This document shows, piece by piece, positions 32,435 through 43,637 of a stretch of 64,000 bases of DNA (positions are counted from its first letter, which is position 1; each line of letters begins with the position of its first letter). The stretch comes from Phocoena phocoena (lineage: Eukaryota; Chordata; Mammalia; Artiodactyla; Phocoenidae), in NCBI RefSeq assembly GCF_963924675.1, contig NC_089238.1, forward strand, positions 46,642,879 to 46,706,878, in the 5' to 3' direction. The notes under the pieces were generated by a model. The model ran no database searches, was not told where the DNA came from, and worked only from the letters and a program-made list of their open reading frames with translations. The translations under genes were made by a program, and so were the position numbers.

Positions 32435-32827
32435 GACTCTGCCTCAGAAGCCATTAAGGAACAAAGCCACAGCTCTGTACTACCCCATGGCCATGGGCCT
32501 CAACAAGGGCCACAAAGTGACCAAGAACATGAGCAAGCTGAGGCACAGCCACTGCCATGGATGCCTCACCAAGCACACCAAGTCCCTAAGGGACATGATC
32601 TGACAAGTATGAGGCTTTGCCTCATAAAGGCAGAGCATTTGGGACATGCTCAGGTTCTCCAAGGACACACAGGCCCTCAAGTTCATCAAGAAAAGAGTGG
32701 GGACACACAGCCATGCCAAGAGGCAAGAGAACCTGAGTGATGTCCTGGTTGCCAAGAGGAAAGCAGCTGCCAAGGACTAAGCCCCCTCCCCTCTCTGTGC
32801 ATAATAAAACCTTTATAGTAAAAAATA
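32435..32827 (+). pseudogene. RPL36: processed pseudogene of ribosomal protein L36
   Basis: RPL36 is a small protein of the large cytosolic ribosomal subunit. The coding-equivalent part runs 32469-32780 and is intronless. Recognisable runs include [15 protein letters not shown] near the start and [16 protein letters not shown] later, and it ends at TAA after AAAKD. The start codon position reads ACA. In-frame stops fall at codon positions corresponding to 45, 48 and 53 of the human protein, and two codons are missing near the C-terminus. The 3' UTR has an AATAAA (near 32803) and an A-rich tail. The direct repeat aataaatatgaa is at 32423-32434 and 32828-32839. No function is expected. Confidence 0.95.
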
Positions 32828-33159
32828 AATAAATATGAAAAAATAGCAAGAAATCTAACTTAACTGAAGTTCAAGAAGAAGAGAAAGAGTGGGGCAGAGG
32901 CAGATAATGGCTGAGAATTTTGCATAAAGAATGAAAGACACCGAATCAAAAGAAACTCAATAAAGCTCAAGTCGAGAAATAAAAGAAAAGTTACACCAAG
33001 ACAAATCATAGTGGTCAAGAGAACACAGACAGAAAATCTGAAAAGAAGCCACAGGAACTGACTAACTGCTTAACAGTGACAGTGAAAGCCAAAAGACAGT
33101 GGAAAGAAAATGTGCTGAAAAATACTCCAACCTAAAATTCTACACTGTTATTGATTTTT

Positions 33160-33239
33160 TTTTTTTCGGTACGCGGGCCTCTCACGTGTCCCATGCATCG
33201 GCAGGCGGACTCTCAACCACTGCGCCACCAGGGAAGCCC
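33160..33239 (-). mobile_element. internally deleted CHR-type SINE
   Basis: Only about 80 bp: T-run, the 3' end 'cggtacgcgggcctctcac', then directly the head half 'gtgtcccatgcatcggcagg ... ccaccagggaagcccc'. Roughly 110 bp of the middle (box B side to 3' body) are absent. The direct repeat ctgttattgattttt brackets it, so both real ends are present. Confidence 0.93.
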
Positions 33240-33448
33240 CTGTTATTGATTTTTTAAGGCCACAAATCCCTCCCATTCCTTAATGCACATCCCTTTGAAT
33301 GTGACATTGTCCCTCTACCCATAAAGAGATGGAATCTAATTTCTCCACCCTTTGGAATGTGGGCTTGGCCATCTGACTTGCTCTGGTCAATGAGACACTT
33401 TTCAAGAAGCTTGAAAAGTACTTGTGCATTGGATCTTGCCATTGCTTT

Positions 33449-33801
33449 TTTTAAAATAAATTTATTTATTTATTTTTGGCTGCACTGGGTCTTAGTTACT
33501 GCACGTGGGCTTTCTCTAGTTGTGGCGAGCAGGGGACGCTCTTTGTTGCAGTGTGTGGGCTTCTCATTGCGGTGGCTTCTCCTGTTGCAGAGCATGGGCT
33601 CTAGGCGCACGGGCTTCAGTAGTTGCAGCATTTGGGCTCAGTAGTTATGGCTTGTGGGCTTAGAGTGCAGGCTCAGTAGTTGTGGCGCACAGGCTTAGTT
33701 GCTCCACAGCATGTGGGATCTTCCTGGCCCAGGGCTTGAACCCGTGTCCCCTGCGTTGGCAGGCAGATTCTTAACCACTGCGCCACCAGGGAAGTCCCTA
33801 T
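33449..33801 (-). mobile_element. CHR-type SINE, long form
   Basis: Plus strand: (TTTA)n tail, 'tctagttgtggcgagcaggg' to 'gccaccagggaagtccc'. The short TSD attgcttt is at 33441-33448 and 33802-33809. Confidence 0.93.
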
Positions 33802-34290
33802 ATTGCTTTATGAACCCAGCTACCACATGAAGGCATTTAGCCTAGCCAGCTGAGAGATATGAGAGATATGTTGCCCAGTTCCTTTCTCACCTTACCAAAC
33901 CACCAGACATATAAATGAGGTCATCTGGACTGTCCAGCTCCCAGCTGACGTGACAAGTGACTACAAGTAGATGAATGAGACACCAGGTAGATCAGAGACA
34001 AGCCATCCCCTTGAGCCCTGATCAAACTGCTGACCCACAGATTCATGAGGAAATAGTTGTTGATTTTGAGTCATTAAGTTTGGGATGGTTTGTTAGTCAG
34101 AAATAGATAACTGATACCTAGACCCAGCAAAAAATATCCTTTAAAAGTAAGGTAGAATAAAGACATTTCCAGACAAACAAAACCTGACAGCTGGCCAGCA
34201 GGAGACCCTCACTAAAAGATATTCTAAAAAATGTATTGTAGGCAGAAGGAAAGTGGTCCTAGATGGAAGCTTAGAGAAGCAAAAAGGTAT

Positions 34291-35084
34291 GAGGAGCAAA
34301 GAAAGTACTAATGGGTAAATCTACAAAAATATTGCCTTTGTAACACAATAATAATAGTATCTTAATATTTTTTAAATTCAATGCCAGCAACCAATTCCAG
34401 GCATTATAATTTAATTTACCTGAGACCTCTGGGTACTGATATTTTAAAAATCGCCCGAGGTACAACTAGAGTTTAGAATCACTGACTTAAATACACCTGT
34501 ATATTTAATGTTGGCATCAGTGCCCACCTTCCTCCCGCTTTTATTTGCCTTGCCTTTTTTGAAGTTACTGACTTGTGATTCTGCATTAAAATAAGCTTTA
34601 AAAAATGTATTGTCTCCGTAATACAAAGTGGCTTACTTTCAGAGATACTAAAGGCCTAAAAAACAATTATTATATAATTTCTAATTATTTCCCATCAACA
34701 GGATACTACTATAAATTCACAGGGCGTTTCAGTTGCAAACACCCAAGAAAATTGCAGGTAAGGCTAAAGCTAAACTGGTTTTCTGGTTAATGTTCTTCTA
34801 CAGTATATTCAGCAAAATAGTAACTAACACAAAAGACAAGGCTGCAGGCCATCTGTTAACTAACAGTAACAGATCAGGATATTGTGCTACTCAAAACACT
34901 ATGCTAACTGTTGATTTTCCTAAATGCTCTGTTGACCAGATATGGATGATGATGCTTATTATCTAATTCAAATTACAAATCTCAGAATTAAAATAAATCC
35001 CCAAACAAAATCCTTTAATGATTAAAGATTTCCAAAATAATGAATTTTGGCTGCAATATCCAAGTAAGTAAAAAGGGGTGGAAT
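34291..35084. other. unassigned unique sequence
   Basis: Several short open frames (60-77 codons) without a recognisable product; no repeat seen. Confidence 0.55.
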
Positions 35085-35100
35085 CAATATAAGGAAAAAG

Positions 35101-35364
35101 AGGGACTTCCCTGGTGGTCCAGTGGGTAAGACTCTAACCACACTCCCAATGCAGGGGGGCCCAAGTTCCATCCCTGGTTAGGGAACTAGATCCTGCATGT
35201 ATGCTGCAACTAAGAAGCCCACACGCAGCAACTAAGAAGTCCGCATGCCGCAACAAAAAAAAACCATCCCACGTGCTGCAAGGAAGATCCCATGTGCTGC
35301 AACTAAGACCCAGCACGGCCTAAATAAATAAATAAATAATTTTTTAAAAACCTATTAAAAATTT
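35101..35364 (+). mobile_element. CHR-type SINE, CAACTAAG-repeat form
   Basis: Head 'gggacttccctggtggtcc', fewer CAACTAAG units than its sisters and an A9 run in the middle. The TSD atataaggaaaaag / atataaggaacaag is at about 35087-35100 and 35365-35378. Confidence 0.93.
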
Positions 35365-35547
35365 ATATAAGGAACAAGAAAACAATGCACGTAACAGTTA
35401 ATATAAGTGAGTAGAATATATGAACCATGCCTTATTGATTTTAAGATGAGCCATTATTTTATGCACCACGGGGGGGGGGGGAAACTGCCAATTGTAATTA
35501 TGTCATAAAATTTAAGATACATCCTGATTTCCAAAATGTTAAGGTGG

Positions 35548-35847
35548 GGCTTCCCTGGTGGCGCAGTGGTTAAGAATCCTCCTGCCAATGCAGGGGACAC
35601 GGGTTCGAGCCCTGGTCTGGGAAGATCCCACATGCCGCGGAGCAACTAAGCCTGTGTGCCACAACTACTGAGCCTGCATTCTAGAGCCCATGAGCCACAA
35701 CTACTGAGCCCATATGCCACAACTACCGAAGCCCACGTGCCTAGAGCCCATGCTCCACAACAAGAGAAGCCACCACAAAGAGAATCCTGCACACCACAAA
35801 GAAGACCCAACACAGCCAAAAATAAATAAAATAAATAAATTTATTTT
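35548..35847 (+). mobile_element. CHR-type SINE, long form
   Basis: Complete head and body with an AAATAAAT tail, slightly shortened near the 3' end. No clean TSD recognised. Confidence 0.92.
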
Positions 35848-35903
35848 AAAAACTCTCAGCCAAACCAACCACACCACCCAATTTAACATCAAAATATAGC
35901 CTC

Positions 35904-36096
35904 GGGGCTTCCCTGGTGGCGCAGTGGTTCAGAGTCTGCCTGCCGATAAAGGGGACGCGGGTTCGTGCCCCGGTCCGGGAGGATCCCACATGCCGCGGAG
36001 CAGCTGGGCCCGTGAGCCATGGCCGCTGAGCCTGCGCGTCCGGAGCCTGTGCTCTGCAATGGGAGAGGCCACAACAGTGAGAGGCCTGCGTACCAC
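35904..36096 (+). mobile_element. CHR-type SINE, short form
   Basis: The tail is only a few A before the downstream repeat. The TSD aaaatatagcctc / aaaatacagcctc is at 35891-35903 and 36097-36109. Confidence 0.95.
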
Positions 36097-36676
36097 AAAA
36101 TACAGCCTCAAAAAAATAACACACTCTATGCAGTAGGCAAATGTATCAATGAGAAAATGTTGCATCTATGAAGAAATGGCAATATTCAAATTCATTACCA
36201 TTCCTAAAGCAGCATCACAAAAATGCACGCACTGAAGAGCAAGCACAAAAGTAAGCACAAGTACCTGCGGGGTGCTGTCTTTCTGTCTCAAACCCCAAGC
36301 TAGTTTAATTAAAGCCCACAGTGTCATGTATACAGATTCTGATTAATAGAAGTCCACACCAGATGCAACTAGAGACTATCACACTAAGTGAAGTCAGAAA
36401 GAGAAAGACAAATATCATATGATTTCACTTATATGTGGAATCTAAAATATGACACAAATGAACCTATCTATGAAACAGAAGTAGAATCACGGACATAGAG
36501 AACAGATTGGTGGTTGCCAAGAGGGAGGGTGTTGTGGGAGGGATGGATTGGGAGGTTGGGGTGAGCAGATGTAAGCTATTGTATATAGAATGGATAAACA
36601 AGGTCCTACTGTATAGCACAGAGAACTATATATCCTATGATAAACTATAATGGAACAGAATATTAAAAAAGAATGT

Positions 36677-36798
36677 TGGGAATTCCCTGGCGGTCCAGTG
36701 GTTAGGACTCTGGGCTGTCACTGCCAAGGGCGCAGGTTCAATCCCTGGTCGGGGAACTAAGATCCCACAAGCTGCATGGTGTGGTCAAAGAAAAAAAA
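36677..36798 (+). mobile_element. CHR-type SINE, older short copy, inside L1
   Basis: 'gggaattccctggcggtcc' head and 'aggttcaatccctggtcggg'. The TSD aaaaaagaatgt is at 36665-36676 and 36799-36810. Confidence 0.92.
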
Positions 36799-36807
36799 AA
36801 AAAAGAA

Positions 36808-36808
<1 letters not shown>

Positions 36809-36839
<31 letters not shown>
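36809..36839. repeat. (GT)n(AT)n microsatellite
   Basis: About six GT then about nine TA units in the L1 3' UTR. Confidence 0.93.
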
Positions 36840-37067
36840 ACTGAATCACTTTACTGTACAGTAGTAATTAACACAGCATTGTAAATCAACTATACTTCAA
36901 TCAAAAAATTAAAAAAATTTTTAAGCCCATATCAATTATAAAAACTAACAAATTTGGTGAATTCCTATAAAAATGAAGGATATGTAATGATACACAGCAA
37001 GACATTTTTCTTACTGAAGGTGATGGTAATTCAGATGGATTATAAACCATTTAAAAAGAGTTGCACA

Positions 37068-37282
37068 GCCTTCCCTGGTGGCGCAGTGGTTGAGAGTCCA
37101 CCTGCCGATGCAGGGGACATGAGTTCGTGCCCCAGTCCAGGAAGATCACACATGCCGTGGAGCGGCTAGGCCTATGAGCCATGGCCGCTGAGCCTGCGCA
37201 TCCGGAGCCTGTGCTCCGCAACGGGAGAGGCCACGGCAGTGACAGGCCCGTGTACCAAAAAAAAAAAAAAAAAAAAAAGAAG
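37068..37282 (+). mobile_element. CHR-type SINE, short form
   Basis: Flanked by aagagttgcaca at 37056-37067 and 37283-37294. A third copy of the same 12-mer stands at 37314-37325 after an AAATAAAT stretch. Confidence 0.95.
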
Positions 37283-37350
37283 AAGAGTTGCACAAAATAA
37301 ATAAATAAAAATAAAGAGTTGCACATATATTATAGTCTAAAACAAATTTG

Positions 37351-37532
37351 TTCTGTAAAGGGACATAGAGCAATTATTTTAGGCTTTGTGGGCTACAAAC
37401 AATCTCTACAATCTTGTGGTATCTTCTTTTAACCTTTTAAAAACTGTAAAAACAACTCTTACCTCCAGAGACATACAAAAAGCAGGTTGTGGTCTGGATT
37501 TGGCCCATGGACTGTAGTTTGCCAATTTCTAG
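37351..37532 (+). mobile_element. hAT-Charlie-type MITE
   Basis: 'ctgtaaagggacatagagca', 'ttttaggctttgtgggctac' and 'ctggatttggcccatggact gtagtttgcca' are the familiar left, middle and right blocks of this MITE. Confidence 0.75.
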
Positions 37533-38250
37533 TCTAAGATACAAATGGGCATAGAGGATTGCTTGATAAAACAAGGTTGTGAAGAAATTAGAGAACTGAT
37601 CTATTCTAGATTTCAATTTAATAGCTATTTAGTAATGCTTTAACAAGAACTGCTAAGCCAAAAAACAATGAAGCTTACTGAAGATAAAGTTTATTTTTTA
37701 TTCTTTTCACTTTAAAATATAACTGACAACATTCTGTTTACTCATGATCCTGAATGAGTACCTGAAGAAATATTTCATTTTTATTTCTTGGAAGAAATCA
37801 TGTACCAATTCTGATTTAGAAAAATAGACGTCAAGATGTTATTGAGGGCAAATTTCTAATGACTCCTTTCATACTTTATACATGGGACCCCACCCTCCAA
37901 AAACCTGGGCTTCAAATATAAATACACAAAAAATAACTTTTAAAGGATTATCCTATTCACTTTTGCTAATAGCAAAGCCTATCCAGGCTCTGATAACCAT
38001 CAAGAAGAAGTAAGTCTCTAGGACTAGCGAAAAGCCAAGCCAAGGCAAGAGTTTTTTTATTTGTGCTGCCTAGTATGTACCTGTTTATAGAAGAGAAAAT
38101 AAATTTACTGCTGAGTTTTATATAAATGGCGTTTTCAGTAGTTATTAAGAGAAACTTAAAAACTGAATGCCAGTTCAGGAGGGTCTCAAATTAACCAGAC
38201 ATATACCCTTAGCTGTTCCCATGGAGAGTAAAACTTTTCCAAATTTAAAA
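37533..38250. other. unassigned unique sequence
   Basis: Nothing recognised. Confidence 0.55.
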
Positions 38251-38260
38251 ACCAGATTCA

Positions 38261-38569
38261 GGGACTTCACTGGTGGCGCAGTGGTTAAGAATCCGCCTGC
38301 CAGTGCAGGGGTCACGGGTTCGAGCCCTGGTCCGGGAAGATCCCACATGCCGCGGAGCAACTAAGCCCGTGCGCCACAACTACTGAGCCCGAGTGCCACA
38401 ACTACTGAAGCCCGCGCGCCTAGGGCCCGTGCTCTGCAACAAGAGAAGCCACCGCAATGACAAGCCTGGGAACCGCAACGAAGAATAGCCCGCGTTCAGC
38501 AACAAAGACCCCAGGCAGCCAAAAATTTAAAAAAATAAATAAATATTAAAAAATAAAATAAAAAACCCC
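38261..38569 (+). mobile_element. CHR-type SINE, long form
   Basis: Complete with 'ggcgcagtggttaagaatcc' and AAATAAAT/A-rich tail. The TSD ccagattca is at 38252-38260 and 38570-38578. Confidence 0.94.
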
Positions 38570-38578
38570 CCAGATTCA

Positions 38579-39346
38579 TACAAGTTCTAAGTAAATCTAT
38601 TTTGATATTATTTGAATCACAAAGGAAATCATCACCAAAAAGTAGACTCTAGAAATGTTTTCTAACGAAAGAACTCTGCAGAGTTAATATGGATCATGAC
38701 TGTGGATCCAGAAATGCAAAAGAAACATAGCTAGAAGACTGTAATCTATAACAGAAATATAAAAATGAAAATCATAAAACACAAAGGGGTGATCGATAAT
38801 TGAAGTATTCTGACTTCCCATTGAAACATTCTTACAGCAATGACTTAGACTTGCTTCCCATTCTGTTAAAACTAAAAAAATGAGTAAGACACAACTTTGT
38901 GGATTTTTGTAGGTTTTTTCATTTGTTTGCTTTTATTTTTTTTAACTAATCAGACCTAAGTAGCAATGAATTTGATCTCTTTTTTAAGAAACTGTTTAGT
39001 ATATGAGTATGCTGATTACTCATGACTGATAAATGAGACTGAGACAAGAATGAAATGGACCAAAATTGATCTCATTAGAGTAGGTCAAAGCTTTCTGTAG
39101 AACTTGGCCAATTAATGCCACATTCTAAAGCCAGTGACTTGCATGAATCCTGTCTGTGGTGCGGCACAGTCTATTTTATTCCTTAGCTTTGTAGGATTTC
39201 TTGCTCTACAAAGTTCAATTTCAGAGTAAATACTGTTTTGTGTGTTTTATAAGGACAAAATGTAGATAGTTTGTAAGAAATCAATAGATAATGTCTAATA
39301 AAAAAAGAGAACAATGTAAGTATTCTACTTAAAAATTAGATAAATA
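38579..39346. other. unassigned unique sequence
   Basis: A/T-rich; no gene or repeat recognised. Confidence 0.55.
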
Positions 39347-39361
39347 CAAAAATAAAGAACT

Positions 39362-39577
39362 GGGGCTTCCCTGGTGGCACAGTGGTTGAGAGTCCGCCTG
39401 CCGATGCAGGGGACACGGGTTTGTGCCCCGGGCTGGGAGGATCCCACATGCCACGGAGCAACTAGGCCTGTGAGCCATGGCCGCTGAGCCTGCGCATCCG
39501 GAGCCTGTGCTCCGCAACGGGAGAAGCCACAACAGTAAGAGGCCCGCGTATCGCAAAAATAAATAAATAAATAAAGA
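39362..39577 (+). mobile_element. CHR-type SINE, short form (first of a tandem pair)
   Basis: Complete short form with an AAATAAAT tail. The outer direct repeat aataaagaact (39351-39361) recurs at about 39793-39803, beyond the second SINE. Confidence 0.94.
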
Positions 39578-39790
39578 GGGCTTCCCCGGTGGCGCAGTGG
39601 TTTAGAGTCCGCCTGCCGATGCAGGCGACGCGGGTTCGTGCCCCTGTCCGGGAGAGTCCCGCATGCCACGGGGTGGCTGGGCCCGTGAGCCATGGCCGCT
39701 GAGCCTGCGCGTCCGGAGCCTGTGCTCTGCAACGGGAGAGGCCACAGCAGTGAGAGGCCCACGTACCGCAAAAAAAAAATAAAAATAAAA
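39578..39790 (+). mobile_element. CHR-type SINE, short form (second of a tandem pair)
   Basis: Starts 'gggcttccccggtggcgcag' directly after the first copy's tail, in the same orientation. Diagnostic differences from the first copy ('ggcgacgcgggttcg', 'ggagagtcccgcatgcc') exclude a simple recent tandem duplication. Confidence 0.94.
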
Positions 39791-39803
39791 AAAATAAAGA
39801 ACT

Positions 39804-40722
39804 AAGAGTTGAAAGTAGGGAAAGCTAAAATAGAATATTACACTTTTCCATTATATACCTGGTTGTGCTCTGACTTTAATTTTTATGTATTAAAACTATA
39901 TATGCACTACTGAATAAAAAACGGAGGGGAAGAAACAAAATCCATATGCCTGCCAGGACATATGGAATCTATGCGAATATGGGAGAATTTTCTTAAGATG
40001 TACTCCTAATTCTACTCTGCTGTGCTTCAGTACACAAAGAAAGTTATCTGGTCTAGTGATGCTGGTTTTGTTTTGTTTTAATTCCCCCAAAATACCATTT
40101 GTATATAGGTTATCTTGAATCAACCAGCTGAAACAAGATTTAAGAAAAGACCTTTGAAACAATGTTTTTCCAAGATAACATGGCCTAAGATGGCATTTCA
40201 GTAATCTTTAACTAGCTGAAAACAGGGAGATGTGTACTGAAAGTTCTACATTTATTAAGAGCCAGTTCTTAATAATCCACATAAATGAGTTGGAATCCAG
40301 AATCAGAGGGTTCAAGGCTGCCCCAGGAATGCTGAATAGCAATACTGTACCAGGATTTGAGATATTAAATGCATAAACTGTTTTAAAAACTCAAGAGATC
40401 GTCATTTAAAGATATTAGCAAAACTTTTCCAGAATAGTTGAATCTCATGCTGCACCACTGTCCAAAACATGTATCTAAATCCTAAAGGCTATCACATTTT
40501 AAAGATGCTAAATCAAAAAACTAAATTGAAAATGTTGCTCTAAGTGGGGTTAAGAACAAATACCAGTTAGGCTTTTCTGGGCCTATCAGGAAAATGGGAT
40601 ATCCAAGGGTTGGGTAAGAGAAAAGCAACAGTTCATCATAGGAAGTACTTAAGAAGCAAAACCACACTAATAATAAATACAACGAAGTTTTTGTTTTTTA
40701 ATCAGGCCCCATTTTTTAAAAT
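39804..40722. other. unassigned unique sequence
   Basis: An 88-codon minus-strand frame (39896-40162) lacks recognisable features. Confidence 0.55.
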
Positions 40723-40735
40723 TATAAGTATTGTT

Positions 40736-40955
40736 GGGCTTCCCTGGTGGCGCAGTGGTTGAGAGTCTGCCTGCCAATGCAGGGGACACGGGTGCGTGCC
40801 CCAGTCCGGGAAGATCCCACATGCCGCGGAGCGGCTGGGCCCGTGAGCCATGGCCACTGAGCCTGCGCGTCCGGAGCCTGTGCTCCACAACGGGAGAGCC
40901 CACAGCAGTGAGAGGCCCGCGTACCGCAAAAAAAAAAAAAAAAAAACCAAAAAAC
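40736..40955 (+). mobile_element. CHR-type SINE, short form
   Basis: Near-consensus, A18 tail. The TSD tataagtattgtt is at 40723-40735 and 40956-40968, with no mismatch: a recent insertion. Confidence 0.96.
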
Positions 40956-40968
40956 TATAAGTATTGTT

Positions 40969-41399
40969 AATATATGTTTAGCTTTTTTTCCTAACGAGTG
41001 ACAGGCTTGTACTTCACATTATTTGCAGAGATGTACACGATATAATCTTTTCCCAAAAATTCCAACTAAGAATTACTAATTAAGAAAAATAATTATGAAA
41101 TATATACAATGTTTTGTGACTTAGAAGTGAGCAGTTAACCAACCTGAGATAAGGAGATGCTTCCCGTTCCACTTTACCACGTTCACTTTGAGAGCAATTC
41201 AGTTAGGTAGGATTTTTCTGTCTGGTTACATCACCCAGTAGCAGTACCTGGGGAGTCCTTTATTAAGAGGTTTTTGAAAATATCAACTAATGCTTGTGAA
41301 CAATAAAATGTAAAACACTTCAAAAATTTTTTGTTTGCTTTTGAACTGATATGCTGTTGGTGCAATAACAAAAGCCAACAAAATTGCACTTCCAGGAAT
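40969..41399. other. unassigned unique sequence
   Basis: Nothing recognised. Confidence 0.5.
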
Positions 41400-42230
41400 A
41401 TTATCTACAATATGAAACTACATAAAAGCAAGGCTATTCACTGCAGCATTGCTCATAACCACAAAATACAGAAAATAAACACTCATGCACAGGACAGTGG
41501 CTGAATAAACTAAGGAAGATCTCTATGAATTGATATAAAGTGATTTCCAAGACATAAGGTTAAATGAAAAAAAGCAAAGTACAAAGGAGTATCAAGTATG
41601 CTATCTTCTGGGTAAGAAAGAAGGGGAAAGAAAAAAATATACATATAGTATCTGCTCATTGTACCTAAAGAAAAAGTATAAACTAAAAACTGAGACTAGC
41701 TACCCTGCAAATGGGAAAAAAAGGGTGGAAGGATGGGAATGGGGTAAAAGGTGTAGCAGGGAGGCAATTCTGGAACCATGTTATTTTTAGTGACTCAAAA
41801 TTTTATTTACTTTTTAAAAATATTTATTTATTCATTCATTCATTTATTTATTTATTTATGGCTGTGCCGGGTATTAGTTGCAGCATGCAGGATCTCTTAG
41901 TTGCAACATGCAACTCTTAGTTGCGGCATGCACGTGGGATCTAGTTCCCCGACCAGCGATCAAACCCGGGCCCCCTGCATTGGGAGCACGGAGTCTTACC
42001 CATCGGACCACCAGGGAAGTCCCCAAAATTTTAAAAATAATAATGAGGGAAGGCAAAAATGCAATTCAAAGAAAAACAAAGGAACCTAACTGTATTTCTA
42101 ATGAATACCATAACCATAGGGGAGAGAGGGGAAGGAAGAGGGAGACTCACCAGTGGCTTATAAAGACAGTATTTTGACTTTATATCCTCAGTGCAATGAC
42201 AAAAAGAGCTATAAACAAATACTTAACCCT
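41400..42230 (+). mobile_element. L1M-type LINE 3' end
   Basis: 'gctattcactgcagcattgc', 'tctatgaattgatataaagt', 'gacataaggttaaatgaaaa' and 'gagactcaccagtggcttat' follow an old mammalian L1M terminus. Split by the minus-strand SINE at 41806-42023. Confidence 0.65.
41806..42023 (-). mobile_element. CHR-type SINE, CAACTAAG-repeat form
   Basis: Plus strand starts with a (TTTA/CATT)n tail and ends 'ggaccaccagggaagtcccc'. The TSD caaaatttta is at 41796-41805 and 42024-42033. Confidence 0.93.
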
Positions 42231-42989
42231 AGTTAGGAGGTTTGCTTTCTCACAGTGACATAGTTTAGCATTCTGAAACTATTTTAAGTGTATTATATGA
42301 TTCAGCAATCAAATAAATAATTTGTGGATAGTAAGAACCAAGTTTTTCACCGTCATGGAAGGGAATTATAAACATGGAAAGGGAGAAAGCTAGAATGAAC
42401 CTTGTGGTATTGGAGGCATCAATATGAATAAAAATCAGCTTTTAACATGTTTGTCTATATATATACACACAGATATGAATAGATGTCTGTGTATATACAC
42501 ATATGTGCACGTGTGTGCATGTGTCTATATTAATGCATGTATGCAGATGCAAGGACACTATACATTTTCTAGCTCTGTCTGCTGAAGCAATGACACATGA
42601 GTAGCAATAAGCACATCTAGCACCCAGACCTTGGCTTCTAAAGACCACTCTCCATTAAAAGGAAACAGAGTTCCTTAGAGAAGTGGTTGATTCCAGGTCT
42701 GGGACTGGAAAAGTACAAGATGAGCCAGGAAAACTTCTAGTCTCTGGTCCGACATGTAAAGAGCCTGGAAATCATCACTCCCATCCTCACAATGAGAAAA
42801 AAGCTGAACAAATTGAAAATCAACAACTCTTCTGAAATCCATCAGACCTGAAGTCACTCGGCAAACTGTTGCCCCAAAACCGTAGACAGGTGAATACAGG
42901 GAATCACAGTTTACTGGAAGCTGAAGCCCAGAAGAAGCCCACTACTGGAGCCAGCAACACTTAAACTGTTACTGACAACTGCTCCAGTG
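42231..42989. other. unassigned sequence
   Basis: Includes a TATA/TG-rich patch (42455-42540). The part at 42660-42960 reads like an old dispersed repeat, but I cannot name it. Confidence 0.45.
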
Positions 42990-43428
42990 TGGACAGAAAT
43001 AAACTTTAGCATATATAGTCAAATGACTTTCAACAGGGGTACCAAGACCATTCAATGGGGAAAGGACAGTCTTTTCAACAAATGGTGTTGGAAAAATTTA
43101 ACATCCTCACGCAAAAGACTAAAGTTGGATCCTTACCCTACAGCATGTACAGAATTAACTCAAAATGGATGAGACCTAAATGTAAGAGCTAAAACTATAA
43201 AATTCTTAAAGCGTAAGGGGAAAACTTCATGACATAGAATTTGGCAATGATTTCTTGGATATGATGGCAAAAGAAACAGATAAACTGGACTACATCAAAA
43301 TAAAAAACTTCTGTGCATCAAAGGACACAATCGACAGTGAAAAGGCAACCCATGGGATAGGAGAAAATATCTGCAAATGATTTACCTGATAAGAGTTTAA
43401 TATTGAGAATACATAAAGAACTCCTACA

Positions 43429-43637
43429 GGGCTTCCCTGGTGGCGCAGTGGTTGAGACTCCGCCTGCTGATGCAGGGGACACGGGTTCGTGCCCTGATCC
43501 GGGAAGATCCCACATGCCGCGGAGCAGCTGGGCCCATGAGCCATGGCCGCTGAGCCTGCACGGCTGGAGCCTGTGCTCCGCAGCGGGAGAGGCCACAACA
43601 GTGAGAGGCCTGCGTACCACAAAAAAAAAAAAAAAAA
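43429..43637 (+). mobile_element. CHR-type SINE, short form, inside L1
   Basis: The TSD aagaactcctaca is at 43416-43428 and 43638-43650. Confidence 0.96.

Larger units (their letters stand above)
33146..34117 (+). mobile_element. MLT1-type LTR (ERVL-MaLR), split by two SINEs
   Basis: Begins TGTTATTGAT. Includes 'aaggccacaaatccctccca', 'gaatgtgggcttggccatct', 'gacttgctctggtcaatgag' and the typical end 'ttttgagtcattaagtttgg gatggtttgttagtcag'. Flanked by ctacac / ctagac (33140-33145 and 34118-34123), a short duplication with one change. The target is an L1. Two minus-strand SINEs landed in it later. Confidence 0.83.
32840..34290 (+). mobile_element. L1 LINE (internal fragment) split by an LTR
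   Basis: The left piece 32840-33139 ('gccaaaagacagtggaaaga', 'ccaacctaaaattctaca') and the right piece 34124-34290 ('ccagcaaaaaatatccttta', 'aaagacatttccagacaaac', 'aggcagaaggaaagtgg') are consecutive in L1. The split is caused by the MLT1-type LTR at 33146-34117. Heavily decayed. Confidence 0.78.
36361..36922 (+). mobile_element. 5'-truncated L1 LINE 3' end
   Basis: Starts at 'gatgcaactagagactatca' and follows the same 3' UTR as the L1 at 7673-8879 ('gacttgtggttgc'-like, 'tatagcacagagaactatat', 'acttcaatcaaaaaa'). Split by the SINE at 36677-36798. Confidence 0.87.

Noticed and set aside
39325..39771. 148-codon minus-strand frame
   Set aside because: Antisense of a tandem SINE pair.
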